Positions 11,902-22,700 of a stretch of DNA of 64,000 nucleotides are shown piece by piece. The notes beneath the pieces were generated by a model. The model made no database searches and had not been told where the DNA came from. It saw nothing but the letters and a program-made list of their open reading frames with translations. Every line of letters begins with the position of its first letter. Position 1 is the stretch's first letter. The position numbers were made by a program, and so were the translations under genes. This DNA comes from Beta vulgaris subsp. vulgaris (taxonomy: Eukaryota; Streptophyta; Magnoliopsida; Caryophyllales; Amaranthaceae): NCBI RefSeq assembly GCF_026745355.1, contig NC_079208.1:60622892-60686891 (forward strand), read 5' to 3'.

Positions 11902-13833
11902 TCAAGTTGGAGCATGAAGATCACGAATGCCTAACTTGCGGAGAAGGAAACTGAACTGAGGACGCCCAAGAGCTTTCGTAAGAATATCAGCTAACTGGTG
12001 ACCAGTAGGCACATAACAAGTAGATAAATTGTTAGCTAACAACTCATCACGAACAAAATGACAGTCAACCTCAATATGCTTCGTACGATCATGAAACACG
12101 GGATTCTTTGCGATATGCAATGCCGATTGACTGTCACAGAATAAACGCATGGGCCGAGAATGAAGTACACCAAGAGAAGATAACAAGGATTTTAACCACT
12201 TCAACTCACATGTAGTAACAGCCATAGAACGATATTCTGCCTCAGCAGAAGAACGAGATACCGTTGGTTGTTTCTTGGTTTTCCAAGAGACCAACGAACA
12301 ACCAAGAAAAACGAGATAACCAGACAACGATCGTCGTGTTTTAGGACAAGCAGCCCAGTCACTATCACAATAGGCTGAAAGACACAAATCACTGCTAGAA
12401 CGAAGAAGAATACCTTGCCCTGGGCTCCCTTTAAGATAACGGAGAACACGAAGAGCAGCTTCCCAGTGAGGAACCATAGGAGCACTTAAAAATTGAGCAA
12501 GAGTATGAACCGTATAACTGAGTTCGGGCCGAGTCACAGAAAGATAGACAAGACGACCAACCAAACGACGATAACGATCCGGATTAGACAGGGGCGCATC
12601 ATTAACCAAAGCCAAGCGGTGATTTTGCTCCATCGGGGTGTCAATAGGCTTACAACCCAACATACCAGATTCACTCAAAACGTCCAACGCATACTTGCGT
12701 TGAGATAGAAAAATACCTTCGGAACTCCGAGCCACCTCAATACCAAGGAAATACTTAAGGACACCAAGATCTTTCATATGAAAATGAGAACTAAGGTACT
12801 GTTTAAAGCGGGACACAACATCAGGAGAAGAACCAGCAATAATAAGATCATCCACATACACCAAAACATGAAGAGAAACCGTGCCCTTAGTATAACAAAA
12901 CAAAGAATAATCAGCATAGGAACGCTGAAAACCATAGGCAAGCAAAGCAGTAGACAATTTAGCAAAACATTGTCGAGGAGCCTGTTTTAAACCATACAGA
13001 GACTTACGCAATCGGCAAACCTTGGTAGGAGAAGAACATTTATAACCAGGAGGAAGAGTCATATAAACCTCTTCGTCCAAATCCCCGTGAAGAAAAGCAT
13101 TATGAACATCCATTTGGTGCAATTGCCAATTGCGAGCGGCAGCAACAGCTAACAGAAGACGAACAGTACCCATTTTAGCAACAGGAGCAAAAGTTTCATT
13201 ATAGTCAATACCAGCCACTTGGCGATTCCCATGAACAACCAAACGACCCTTAAGTCGTTCCACAGTACCATCACTAGCATATTTAATTTTATAGACCCAA
13301 CCACTACTAATAGCACGCTTACCAACAGGTAAATCTTCTAAGGTCCATGTCCCATTGCGCTTAAGAGCGCTAATTTCTTCTTGCATAGCTTGACGCCAAC
13401 CAGGATCTAGAACAGCTTCCCGATAACTCTTAGGCTCGACCCCCTTAGTAATAGCTGCAAGAAAACACCGATGTGGGGCAGAAAAATTATCGTAATTAAC
13501 ACAACAAGCTATGTCAAAAGGCTTACCAGACAAACAAGATGAAGAAATCGGAAGTGCAGTCGAAGTGGGGGGGTCTATATGGTCTTGAACAAGAGTCGTA
13601 TTAGTAACATAATCGCGGAGCTTGACTGAAGAAGTTTTAACACGATGGCCAAGACCAAGCAGATCAGGGGGCGGAACAGCAGAAGTATCACACTCGATAG
13701 TTCCAATACGAACAGAAGAAGGCGACGGTATATCAGACATACACTGCCCACTAGCACGAGGAGGAGTGCTTGGGAGAGCGGACGTGGCAGAAGGAGGAGG
13801 AGCAACATCAAACACCTCAGTTACATCGGCCAT
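11902..13833 (-). CDS. Copia pol, C-terminal part: reverse transcriptase and RNase H
   Basis: A 643-codon ORF. The RT domain starts near residue 150 (WRQAMQEEISALKRNGTW) and includes GRLVVHGNRQ, QMDVHNAFLHGDL and the catalytic YVDDLIIAG box. RNase H follows with YCDSDWAACPKTRRSLSG, SRSSAEAEYRSMA and FCDSQSALHIAKNPVFHDR. All key acidic residues are visible. The enzyme would copy the element's RNA into cDNA. The frame is offset from the integrase ORF, which closes at 13857; both frames are open across a short overlap, so the junction is one frame change rather than a large loss. Confidence 0.93.
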   Translation of the reverse strand: MADVTEVFDVAPPPSATSALPSTPPRASGQCMSDIPSPSSVRIGTIECDTSAVPPPDLLGLGHRVKTSSVKLRDYVTNTTLVQDHIDPPTSTALPISSSCLSGKPFDIACCVNYDNFSAPHRCFLAAITKGVEPKSYREAVLDPGWRQAMQEEISALKRNGTWTLEDLPVGKRAISSGWVYKIKYASDGTVERLKGRLVVHGNRQVAGIDYNETFAPVAKMGTVRLLLAVAAARNWQLHQMDVHNAFLHGDLDEEVYMTLPPGYKCSSPTKVCRLRKSLYGLKQAPRQCFAKLSTALLAYGFQRSYADYSLFCYTKGTVSLHVLVYVDDLIIAGSSPDVVSRFKQYLSSHFHMKDLGVLKYFLGIEVARSSEGIFLSQRKYALDVLSESGMLGCKPIDTPMEQNHRLALVNDAPLSNPDRYRRLVGRLVYLSVTRPELSYTVHTLAQFLSAPMVPHWEAALRVLRYLKGSPGQGILLRSSSDLCLSAYCDSDWAACPKTRRSLSGYLVFLGCSLVSWKTKKQPTVSRSSAEAEYRSMAVTTCELKWLKSLLSSLGVLHSRPMRLFCDSQSALHIAKNPVFHDRTKHIEVDCHFVRDELLANNLSTCYVPTGHQLADILTKALGRPQFSFLLRKLGIRDLHAPT

Positions 13834-13856
13834 GTCATCCCAAACTAAGGATTGGG

Positions 13857-15542
13857 TTAAGTATGCATTCCGTTGAGATGAGCAACATCAGTCATAGAAT
13901 CAAAATAGGGAAAAGAATCTTCAAAAAATTGCACATCACGGCTAATAAAGAAATCAGAGGTGTCTAAGTCAAACAACCGCCACCCCTTTTTGCCAAAAGG
14001 ATAACCAACAAAAATACACCGTCTTGATTTTGAATCAAACTTATCTTTACGATTTCTATTAGTAGCGTAAGCTAAACACCCAAAAACACGAATATCCGTA
14101 TAAGGCGGAACAACACCATAAAGACATTCAAAAGGACTTTTGCCATTTAGAAGAGGAGTAGGAGTCAAATTTATAAGGTGAGCAGCAGTCATCACACATT
14201 CCCCCCAAAATGACTTAGGTAAACGGGCCTGTAACCGAAGAGCACGAGCTACATTAAGAATATGACGGTGCTTACGTTCCACCCTACCATTCTGCTGAGC
14301 AGTATCGACACAACTAGTTTGATGAAGCATCCCATTTTCAGCAAAGAAACGATGTAGACACAGAAATTCTGGGCCATTATCACTTCGTAAGACCTTAATG
14401 TGTTTATGAAACTGAGTAAAAATCATAGCATGAAAATCCTTAATAAGTTGAGGAACCTCATTTTTTCCCGTCATAAGAAAAATCCAAGTAGCTCGAGAAA
14501 AATCATCAACAATAGTAAGAAAGTAACGTGCACCACAAGTAGCAAGAATTTTATTTGGGCCCCAAATATCACTATGAATCAAATCAAATATGCTTGCAGC
14601 TTTATTTGTACTTAAAGAAAAAGAGTTACGAGGTTGTTTCCCCATAAAACAAATCGTACAATCAAGATCACAATGTTGTGAACACAAACCAGCTAAACCA
14701 GGCAAACTAGAAATAACTTTAAGAGACGGATGACCTAAACGACGATGCCACAGAAGACTCAAATCATCCAATTTGACCACTTTATTTGCTGCAGACAACG
14801 AACTACCAACTGGCTTGAAAATATAGACCCCATTAGACCGCACTCCCGCTCCAATCAGGTTCGTCAAGGTAAGGTCCTGTATGAAACACAACTTGTTAGT
14901 GAAAATTACAATTAATTTTTGTTGCTCAAGTAACTGAGAAACGGACAACAAACTACATGTAAAACCCGGAACATACAAAACGTTTTCCAACTGAAAACCA
15001 TCCGACAAAACAACTGTCCCTGCTTTAGTAGCCATAATACTTTTCCCATTAGGTAAACCAACACGAGAAGATACAGTCCGTAAATCAATAAACGCATCAA
15101 GATTACCAGACATGTGGTTAGAAGCACCCGAATCAATTAACCAATCAAAGGAACCATACATACCACTTAATTTTTCGGAAGAAGAAGACACCTGAACACC
15201 TTTAAGAGCACCTATTAGTTGCTGAAATTGTGCGTCACTAAGGGTGGGAGTGCTAGCGCGATCGATATCACTCACAGATGAAGAAGAAGAAGGCCGAGGA
15301 CTACTGCCAACATTGCCCGCAAATTGTGAGCCTCCACGTGCAGCAGACCGACCACGACCCCCCCTGCCAGCGCGTCCCCCGCGACCGCGACCAGCAGGCC
15401 AGCCCACGATCTCGTAGCAGGTTTCCTTGAGATGGCCTTTGCGACCACAATGGCTGCAGACACGCTCATCTCCTTGCGGCAGACTAGGAGAACGTACAGC
15501 AGTAGATGACGAGGCAACAAACCCAACGGCATCAACCTCGGT
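13857..15542 (-). CDS. Copia zinc knuckle, protease and integrase
   Basis: An open frame continuing from gag after its UAG stop. It begins with a CCHC nucleic-acid-binding knuckle (CSHCGRKGHLKETC, about 15425-15466). The aspartic protease follows (WLIDSGASNHMSG), then the integrase with an HHCC finger (WHRRLGHPS to CTICFMGK) and the DDE triad in HSDIWGP, LRSDNGPEF and NGRVERKHR. The conserved FGCLAYA and RRCIFVGYP blocks close it. No ATG is placed at the knuckle (the first long-ORF codon at 15405-15407 is GTG), so translation would depend on passing the gag stop. Confidence 0.92.
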   Translation of the reverse strand, partial: TEVDAVGFVASSSTAVRSPSLPQGDERVCSHCGRKGHLKETCYEIVGWPAGRGRGGRAGRGGRGRSAARGGSQFAGNVGSSPRPSSSSSVSDIDRASTPTLSDAQFQQLIGALKGVQVSSSSEKLSGMYGSFDWLIDSGASNHMSGNLDAFIDLRTVSSRVGLPNGKSIMATKAGTVVLSDGFQLENVLYVPGFTCSLLSVSQLLEQQKLIVIFTNKLCFIQDLTLTNLIGAGVRSNGVYIFKPVGSSLSAANKVVKLDDLSLLWHRRLGHPSLKVISSLPGLAGLCSQHCDLDCTICFMGKQPRNSFSLSTNKAASIFDLIHSDIWGPNKILATCGARYFLTIVDDFSRATWIFLMTGKNEVPQLIKDFHAMIFTQFHKHIKVLRSDNGPEFLCLHRFFAENGMLHQTSCVDTAQQNGRVERKHRHILNVARALRLQARLPKSFWGECVMTAAHLINLTPTPLLNGKSPFECLYGVVPPYTDIRVFGCLAYATNRNRKDKFDSKSRRCIFVGYPFGKKGWRLFDLDTSDFFISRDVQFFEDSFPYFDSMTDVAHLNGMHT

Positions 15543-16304
15543 CTACTCGTGAGAAGCCGAAACCAACTGTTTTCTTTCATCGGATATGATTTTCGCATAG
15601 GCAACGTTGATGGAAGGAAGAGGATCCTGCATTAGTAAACCAGAAACCAACGTTCCAAATTTCTTGGAATCCAAACCCAAACAGAACTGATGCAAGTGTT
15701 CGGTTTCTTGAATACGGATGTACTCAGATGCAGCAAGACAAGTACAAACTGGCAGTTTACTATAAGACATCAATTCATCTTGCAACTGACGTAATTCACC
15801 AAAATAAATAGCAACCGAACGACCATTTTGACGACAATCTCGAATTTGGTTCTTTAACTCCAAAATACGAGGACCATTACCAAGGGAATAACGATCACGT
15901 AAATCGTCCCACAGGGACTTAACATTATCAGGAAAACGCATAGTAGAACGCATAGACACATCTAACGTATTAAAAATCCAAGCAACAAGCATAGAATTAA
16001 CAATACCCCATTGAGAAAAATCAGGAGATTTGGAATCCGGTACCGTAATAGTCCCGTCGATGAAGCCCAATTTGTTTTTGGCACGCAAATTATTACGAAG
16101 GGACCGAGACCAAGCTTCATAGTTGTCGCCTTTAAGAAGAATAGGACTGATCACCGCACCCGTACCTTCACTGGGATGCAAATAATACTCGGTGAAAGGT
16201 TCATAGCGAGAACCAGAAGGCTGGGGAGCAGCGTCGGAACCCCCTGCCATGGAGGGTACACGTACACGAAGGAACCAAAAGAAACGCAGCGGAAAAACAA
16301 GCAC
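15543..16304 (-). CDS. Copia gag (UBN2 / copia N-terminal domain), ended by a premature stop
   Basis: The structural Gag protein. The likely start is the ATG at 16250 (MAGGSDAAPQPSG); an ATG 54 bp upstream is in frame. The copia-specific N-terminal domain contains PILLKGDNYEAWSRSLRN and the gag core contains SLWDDLRDRYSLGNGPRI and the LRQLQDELM region. The frame runs into a UAG at 15543-15545, just before the zinc knuckle that remains in frame downstream. The stop is therefore most simply a point mutation; its context is not one I know as programmed readthrough. Confidence 0.9.
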   Translation of the reverse strand: MLVFPLRFFWFLRVRVPSMAGGSDAAPQPSGSRYEPFTEYYLHPSEGTGAVISPILLKGDNYEAWSRSLRNNLRAKNKLGFIDGTITVPDSKSPDFSQWGIVNSMLVAWIFNTLDVSMRSTMRFPDNVKSLWDDLRDRYSLGNGPRILELKNQIRDCRQNGRSVAIYFGELRQLQDELMSYSKLPVCTCLAASEYIRIQETEHLHQFCLGLDSKKFGTLVSGLLMQDPLPSINVAYAKIISDERKQLVSASHE

Positions 16305-16333
16305 AACCCAAGAACGAGGTTAAGCTGATACCA

Positions 16334-16534
16334 TGTTAAGAACCAGAAAGCTAGATGTGTTTTAGGAGTATATTTTTGTATATCCGTAAAACAGAATGTA
16401 CAGCCATATATATACAAGGCTAACAAGAACCCTAAAACACCCAACTTCCTAAAATCACGTTATAAAAGATATACAAGATATTCCTAAAAGATAATAACAA
16501 ATATAGGAAAATATATCACAATATTTCCTTAATA
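16334..16534 (-). repeat. 5' LTR of the copia element
   Basis: A 201-bp LTR copy next to the primer-binding site (16324-16333). It lies only about 200 bp beyond the stop codon of the fatty acyl-CoA reductase gene, so its promoter would fire away from that gene's 3' end. Confidence 0.95.
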
Positions 16535-16732
16535 GAGGCCACCACGCTCTGATGAGACGACGGACAGTAGAGAAGATGACATTACGCAAGTGATCTCTTA
16601 CGACTCCTCCAAATCTTGTCCAACCATCCTCACCAACTGATGCATCCGAAATTATCTTCACAATATTCTAATAGTATAAAGCAAGGAAATCTTATTTTTA
16701 AAAGGGATTAACTTGTAACCCAAACGACAACA

Positions 16733-19700
16733 TTAGAATGAGTATCTAACAATTGCTGGAATGTAATTGTTGAGAAGATAGTCTTCCCAATCAATGCACT
16801 TGGGATCAAAGTTGAAAATTTCTTTCTCTACATTATTAGCTTTGGCCATTGTTATCCTTAGCTTCTCGGTGTTCTTGTCATCAAAGCTGCATGCATATTA
16901 CAAACAATATCATTTTCACGTAACACTCCTATAATTTGCCAAATTATAACATATTGATGGAATCATTCATTGACGAAGGTTGTATGAAACAAAGATATGA
17001 TACAATACAAAACAGCAAAAGCATCAAATTTAAACTACAACTATCGTTTATCATAGTTATGCTGAAGAAACTTTTTTATTATTTAATTTGATATATTGTA
17101 TTTATTAGTTTTTTCACATTTTACTTCCCATAGTGTTTTATCTAATAAATTAATTTTAGTTGAGTAAGTAAAAGACTATTAAGTACTTACATGCCATGAA
17201 AGATCAAATAGTGTCTGAAAGTCATTGCCATTTGAGCTGTTACTTTTAATTCCATCTCAAGCTTATCTTGGTTAACCTTGATACGATGGCAAAATGTTGT
17301 ATCCACTAATTTCAACATCTGCAACACAAAATCGAAATCAGAGATGCGTAAAAAGTGAAACTAACATTTTTGTACATTACTTTGTTACGTGGTTAGATAC
17401 ACGTGCACCACAAAAGTGTGCATCTTAGTGACCATCTTAGGGACAAATTTTGCTAGTAAGATGAAATAAGTAAGCAGCTCAATAACCCAATTACCCAATT
17501 GTATACATATTTTCCTCAACATAGAGAGGAGGTATAATGCTCCTTGTTTGTCAGATGAAATTAATAAGCAGCTCAATAACCCAATTGATACATATTTTTC
17601 TCTAACATAGATATAATGCTCTTGTGCTCCTTATCCGTTATTCTAGATATAACGATTGAGCTAGAGGTGATCAACATGGCCCGCCCAAAAATGGGCAGGT
17701 TTTGGACACGATTTTTAGACCCGCAGTCCGGCCCGACCTGTTTTTTGGCAAAAGAATATGGGGCATTGGCGACTTGAATATGAAAATTTAGACTAATTTT
17801 TGGTTGGTTCGAAAATGGCCCGAAAAGCCTCGCAGGACCCGACCCGAATTAGCGGGTTTTGGCGCGAGATTTTCGACCCGACCCATGATCACCTCTCGAT
17901 CGAGCAGAAAAATCATAAATTTTGCTGAAAAAACAACCCAAAAATAGAGATCGATACAGAGGACAATAATGTAGCACAAAGAAAATATAGGAGAATTTTA
18001 TAGAAGGAATTTACTTACTAATCTATTTTGCATCCACCTATAGAAACAATGTTAAAGATATTATTGATGATGATTATATCTGGAAAATATCGCAGTAGTG
18101 AAAATTTGGGACGATGAACACACCATTAACTTCGAGATATGCTGGAGCATAAGCATTAGAAAATGAAGTCGACACTTCACTAATTTGGACCTCTTAACCT
18201 TCACAGGCATTCCTTCACTGATCCACGGGTTTTTGATGAAGTACTGAAAGTTGGTGGCAACTAACTTACTTAGAGTTAGAGGGTTTCGCAATGAAGAACC
18301 CACTTGATAAATTGTTAGACAAGGTTTGTTTGCATTTGCCACCATACTCATAATTGTTGAATTCACCACCATATCAACTGGGATCTGCAAATCAACCCAA
18401 ATGCATGAGACCAACCAGGGGCGTTTAAGGCCATGTGTAGGGTGAGTAACTGCACAGGGTCCCAAAATATAAGGGTCCAATTCTATTAGTTGTCCGTCCA
18501 AAGAAAAAAAAAAACTAAATCTAATCACAGGTTGCTCGTTGTTTTTTGCCAATTTATCGAGTGTAATGTTTAATGCAGATTCAAAGAGGTTAATTTCTAT
18601 CTGGTGTTTTGTTTCGTCTCTTCCTATTCACTAATTTTTTTAAACTTATAATTAAATTTAGCACAGGACTCCTAAATTGTACGAGACGTAGACCAACTAA
18701 CCAATTTATTGAATATCTCCAACAGTCCAACTATATATAATACGAGTTCATATATAAGGATTGTTTATTTACTTTACCAATCATCAAATTATAAATATAG
18801 TACTATGTATGATCAAAGTTAATGCTTAAAGTTATTGAAGTCAGTTGGCTTTCAATATAGAAAGGCAAAGGCAAATACTCTCAAGAAATGGTCAAATTAA
18901 CTTACCATATCGAGGATAGTATTACCATCAGCGTGTGTAAAATAGACGAGTCCTTTGCCATATACCACAGAAAGGATGGCCATACTTCTGTCATGGAACA
19001 AGAAAATAAATATGAAGCAAAGAGAACCAAATCCATATGAATATTGGCTATCAATTTCACTATAATCAATATATATGATCAAAATGCGTGAGGAAAATAG
19101 TAGACTGCACCCTGTAGTGTTGCCTCCTCTTATTTAATGCTTATACGGTGTACTGTCAATCTGTCATGTCATAGGGGCATGTCATTTTTTTTAGAATACT
19201 TTTGTTAATCACAAATATGAAGAAAATATTTCTAAGAGATTTCGAACTTTTGACTACGTACTCACTTTTGTTAAACTATGGAGAGGAGAGGGGAAGTGTA
19301 GTAGCGGAAGCATAAAACACAAAACACATATTGATATTATACTTTAAGGATCAAAATACACACTACACTTCACCAATTAAGAACTCTCTCTATGCCATAT
19401 ATATAGGCTCACAAACTAACTTAACAAACAAACCCAAGACTCCACTATGGCACTACTCCACTAACCCACAAACATGCTTTGACCAAATACATGCAACAAC
19501 CAAAACCACTAATAAACTTACCTAAAGTTTAAGATAGGATATACATCTACTAACGTAAGCCTAGAATGAACGACGTAAGACTAGGAATTACAATAACTTG
19601 CTGCAACTAACTTCTTGTTGACTTTGAAACATAACACCAACAACTTTATTGTAAATTCTAATGACTTGTTTAACAATTTAGAATCAATCTTAAACAACAG

Positions 19701-22700
19701 TAGAATAATGAATTGAAGAAAGCAATAAATAGACACAAAAGAATCTTAATGTGGAAACTCGAGAACTGGGAGAATAATACGAATATGCAATAGGAATCAA
19801 GATAATGTTTCAATAATGGTGATACAAGCTCTCAAGATTTCTCTACAAGCTAAATAACTACAGTAGGATCGGATATTTTGTTTGGGCGGGGGTTGGGGGA
19901 AGGGGGCTGCTGCGGTGGTGGGGAGGAGGGCTGCGGGGGTGGGGGAAGGGGTTGGGCTGTAGGGGTGGTTGGGGAAGGGTGGTGGTTGGGTGGAGAGGGT
20001 TAGGGTATTAGTTTAGGCTTTTAGGGGTTAAGGATAGGGTTAGAGAGGATTAGGATTTAGGAGAGTTAATGAGGATTAGAAGGTGGGATTAGGGATTGAT
20101 GACTAACGGGAGTCTAATGCGGTTAGTAATAAGAGTAAATTAATGTATTTTTTAAAATGTCGGGGTATATGGTGAATTTGGAAACTTATGATGGTATATG
20201 GTGCATTTTTTTTTGTCAAGGGTATATGGTGAAAAATCGATTAAATTAATTAAAGTTATCCTAAAAGACTAAAAGTTAACTAATACTTTTTTTGGTATTT
20301 TTTTAGTAAAGGAAGGGAAAAGAAAGGAAGGGAAAAGAAAAGAAGAGAAAATAAGAAAGTTGTAGTTTCCAATGTTTGGTATAATTGGCGGATTTAAGAG
20401 TAATCACATGTTTGGTTGTCATTAGTAAAAGGAAAGGAAAGGAAAGAAAGGAAATAAAAAAAACATGGGTAAAAGGTTGTTCGCTTTCTTTCCTGTCATT
20501 CTGTCAAATTCCTTCGATTTTGGGAGGAAAGGAAAATAAGGATTTAAGAGTATTTTTTTTCCTTTCACTTCATCTCCTTTCCAGTCAAGCCCCTCTTATT
20601 TTCTTTTACTAAACATAAGAAAGTTTGTTTTTACCTTTCCCTTTCTTTCTTTTCCATCCAAATTCTTGCTACCAAACAAAGCCTAAAGATACCCTAAATT
20701 AGGAAAGAGAAATGTAATTAAATGAATAAAGGGCTCTTTGTAAGCAAATGAAAAGTTTGGGTCTTCTTTAAAAGCTTAAATACTTACCCTTTATCTTGGA
20801 TCCAACCAGGAAAGGGATCTTTGAAAGTGCTGCAAATCATGGTAGGGCGAACAATAACTACTGGTAGCTCTCCTTTGTGTTCACAAATAAGCATCTCGGC
20901 CATTGCTTTTGTAAATGTGTAAGTATTGGGCCAACCATGCAATTTTGCTCTGCAATATGACCAAACAATCGTCGTTATGGCATAACAATACTTTACAACA
21001 ATATGTTATTCCTTTCATTAATATCAATGAATTGATAAAATTTATCTATCCACTAGAGATTAATGGTGCTTGGCCCAAACTCTCTCCCGAGGTTAATTTT
21101 TCTAGTCAGTTTTCTTTTCGTTATTAGATAAATTATTGTCATTTTGAGCTCTCTTTGGAAGTAATCAAAAAGTTTTCTTTTGTATAGTGGTTTATCTGGT
21201 TTTATAAAAATAGAGTGATTTTTAATGATGAGGGCATTAACCCTCGTTGTGCTAGTTTCCAAATTAATAGTTTTTTTGCTCACTGGTCTAGGGTGGAATG
21301 TGATGTAGGTGTCTCATCCTCTGCTTCTTCTTATTCTCTCAAGATTAATCTCCCCCCGATTTCTCGAGCGGGTACTAATCTCATTTGGTCCCCTCCTCCT
21401 TCCAATTTTTGCAAGCTAAATTTTGATGGTTCTAAACTTAGTAATGGTAATGCTTCCTTAGGCTTTGTGATTAGAAATAGTGCAGGAGAAGTTCTTCTAG
21501 CTGGTGCAAAGTCTTTGGGTTCTCAAGTTTCTATTATTCAAGCTGAGGCTTGGGCCCTTAGTGAAGGCATTAAGGGAGCCTCTTTCCTTAACATATCTCA
21601 GCTCATTGTAGAAGGAGATAACTTAGGGGTCATCAATTCTATGAAGAATTCTTGGTGTATTCTGTGGGAGAATTCTAACATTGTTAAAGATGTAGGTGTG
21701 GATGCTCTTCGGTTCCAGGTGTGCGAGTTTCGTCACTGGCTCACTGCTTTCGCGAAGCTAACAAGGCTGTTGATTTCATGGCTAGGAAGGTGCATGACTA
21801 CCCTTTCCTATTATTTTAGTTTCCTCCTTATTGTATGAATTCCCCCCTTATCATCTGAAAGGATGTTTTAGGCCGACCCCGGATTAAGGTGCTAGTCTAC
21901 GCTTGTTCTCCGAAAAAAAAATCTACCCACTAGAGATAAATATTAATAATTAATGAAACCCAACTCAACATAATCAATTACTATTTTTTTATTGTTTGTT
22001 TTTAATGAATAGTCCACCCAGTGAGTATATGTAGCAATTTTCACTATAACTATATTATTTGACAGTCTAAAAGTCTACATTTTTGCCTTTTCGTTTGTTG
22101 GGAATTTGGGATGCTAATAGGCATTAGGTCACGGCTTAGCTCATGAGTTACTCCATGTTGCCTTCCTACTAACCAAATAAAAAAAAATTCATCAGTCATT
22201 CATCAGGGCGAGGTTAACGTACACATTATTTTATATAGCAACTATTAGTAAATAACTAATAATATCATCACGTATTTTGATTTAATTAGTGGTTAAAATT
22301 TAGTGTACATGTTTGTAATCACGGGGTCAAATCTCATACAACACATTTTCCATTTTTTTTTATTGTTCGTGGAATAACATGAAGCTAAAAAACACTCTTA
22401 AGGAAAAACGACACGTGCCGTCATTCCTTATTCCGGAACGCCTTTTAATATATTAGTATAGATAAATGATGCAATTTTTTTTTGTCTAATCTTCGTATAT
22501 ATTACGATTTACAACTACAACATTTTCCAAATTAACAACTTTTTTTTGAGTCATTAGAAGTCAAATAATTTCAATAACAGAAATTTAGTTCTTCGTTGAC
22601 CTATCAAATAAACAAATATCATGTAGAAGTAAATTTCAAGGTAAAATCTCATATTAGCTAGTAATTAGTAATATCATGTACTATGTTTCCCTCTAACATC

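Larger units (their letters stand above)
11694..16534 (-). mobile_element. Ty1/copia LTR retrotransposon, nearly intact
   Basis: A 4841-bp element bounded by 201-bp LTRs that differ at one position (11787 versus 16427), so the insertion is young. Next to the 5' (right) LTR the minus strand reads TGGTATCAGC, an initiator-Met tRNA primer site (16324-16333). A polypurine tract TTGAGGGGGG abuts the 3' LTR. Gene order is gag, protease, integrase, reverse transcriptase, RNase H, which defines copia. Coding is broken by one in-frame UAG (15543-15545) and one frame change near 13857. The flanking duplication is imperfect: gaggcca occurs directly right of the element (16535-16541) and 3 bp away on the left (11684-11690). 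Confidence 0.95.
11350..16661 (-). pseudogene. RNase H-domain (RVT_3) fragment split by a copia element
   Basis: On the minus strand, 16661 down to 16535 encodes VKIISDASVGEDGW then GGVVRDHLRNVI and ends RAWWP. The same domain resumes beyond the copia element at 11690 with PPTVAEGKALQFVVKLASS, FSDFDSILEDI, then a stop codon (11544-11546), then ISIRWSYVRWEGNFIAHELV. This is the plant RNase H-like domain seen at LINE C-termini and as many free genomic fragments; the Asp of SDAS, Glu of AEGK and Asp of SDFDS fit its catalytic acids. A stop codon just upstream in frame and the internal stop show it is non-functional even without the insertion. Confidence 0.8.

Noticed and set aside
15543..15545. 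Programmed readthrough of the copia gag UAG
   Set aside because: The stop is in frame with the zinc knuckle, but the following bases are not the CARYYA-type context I know from plant readthrough signals; a point mutation is simpler.
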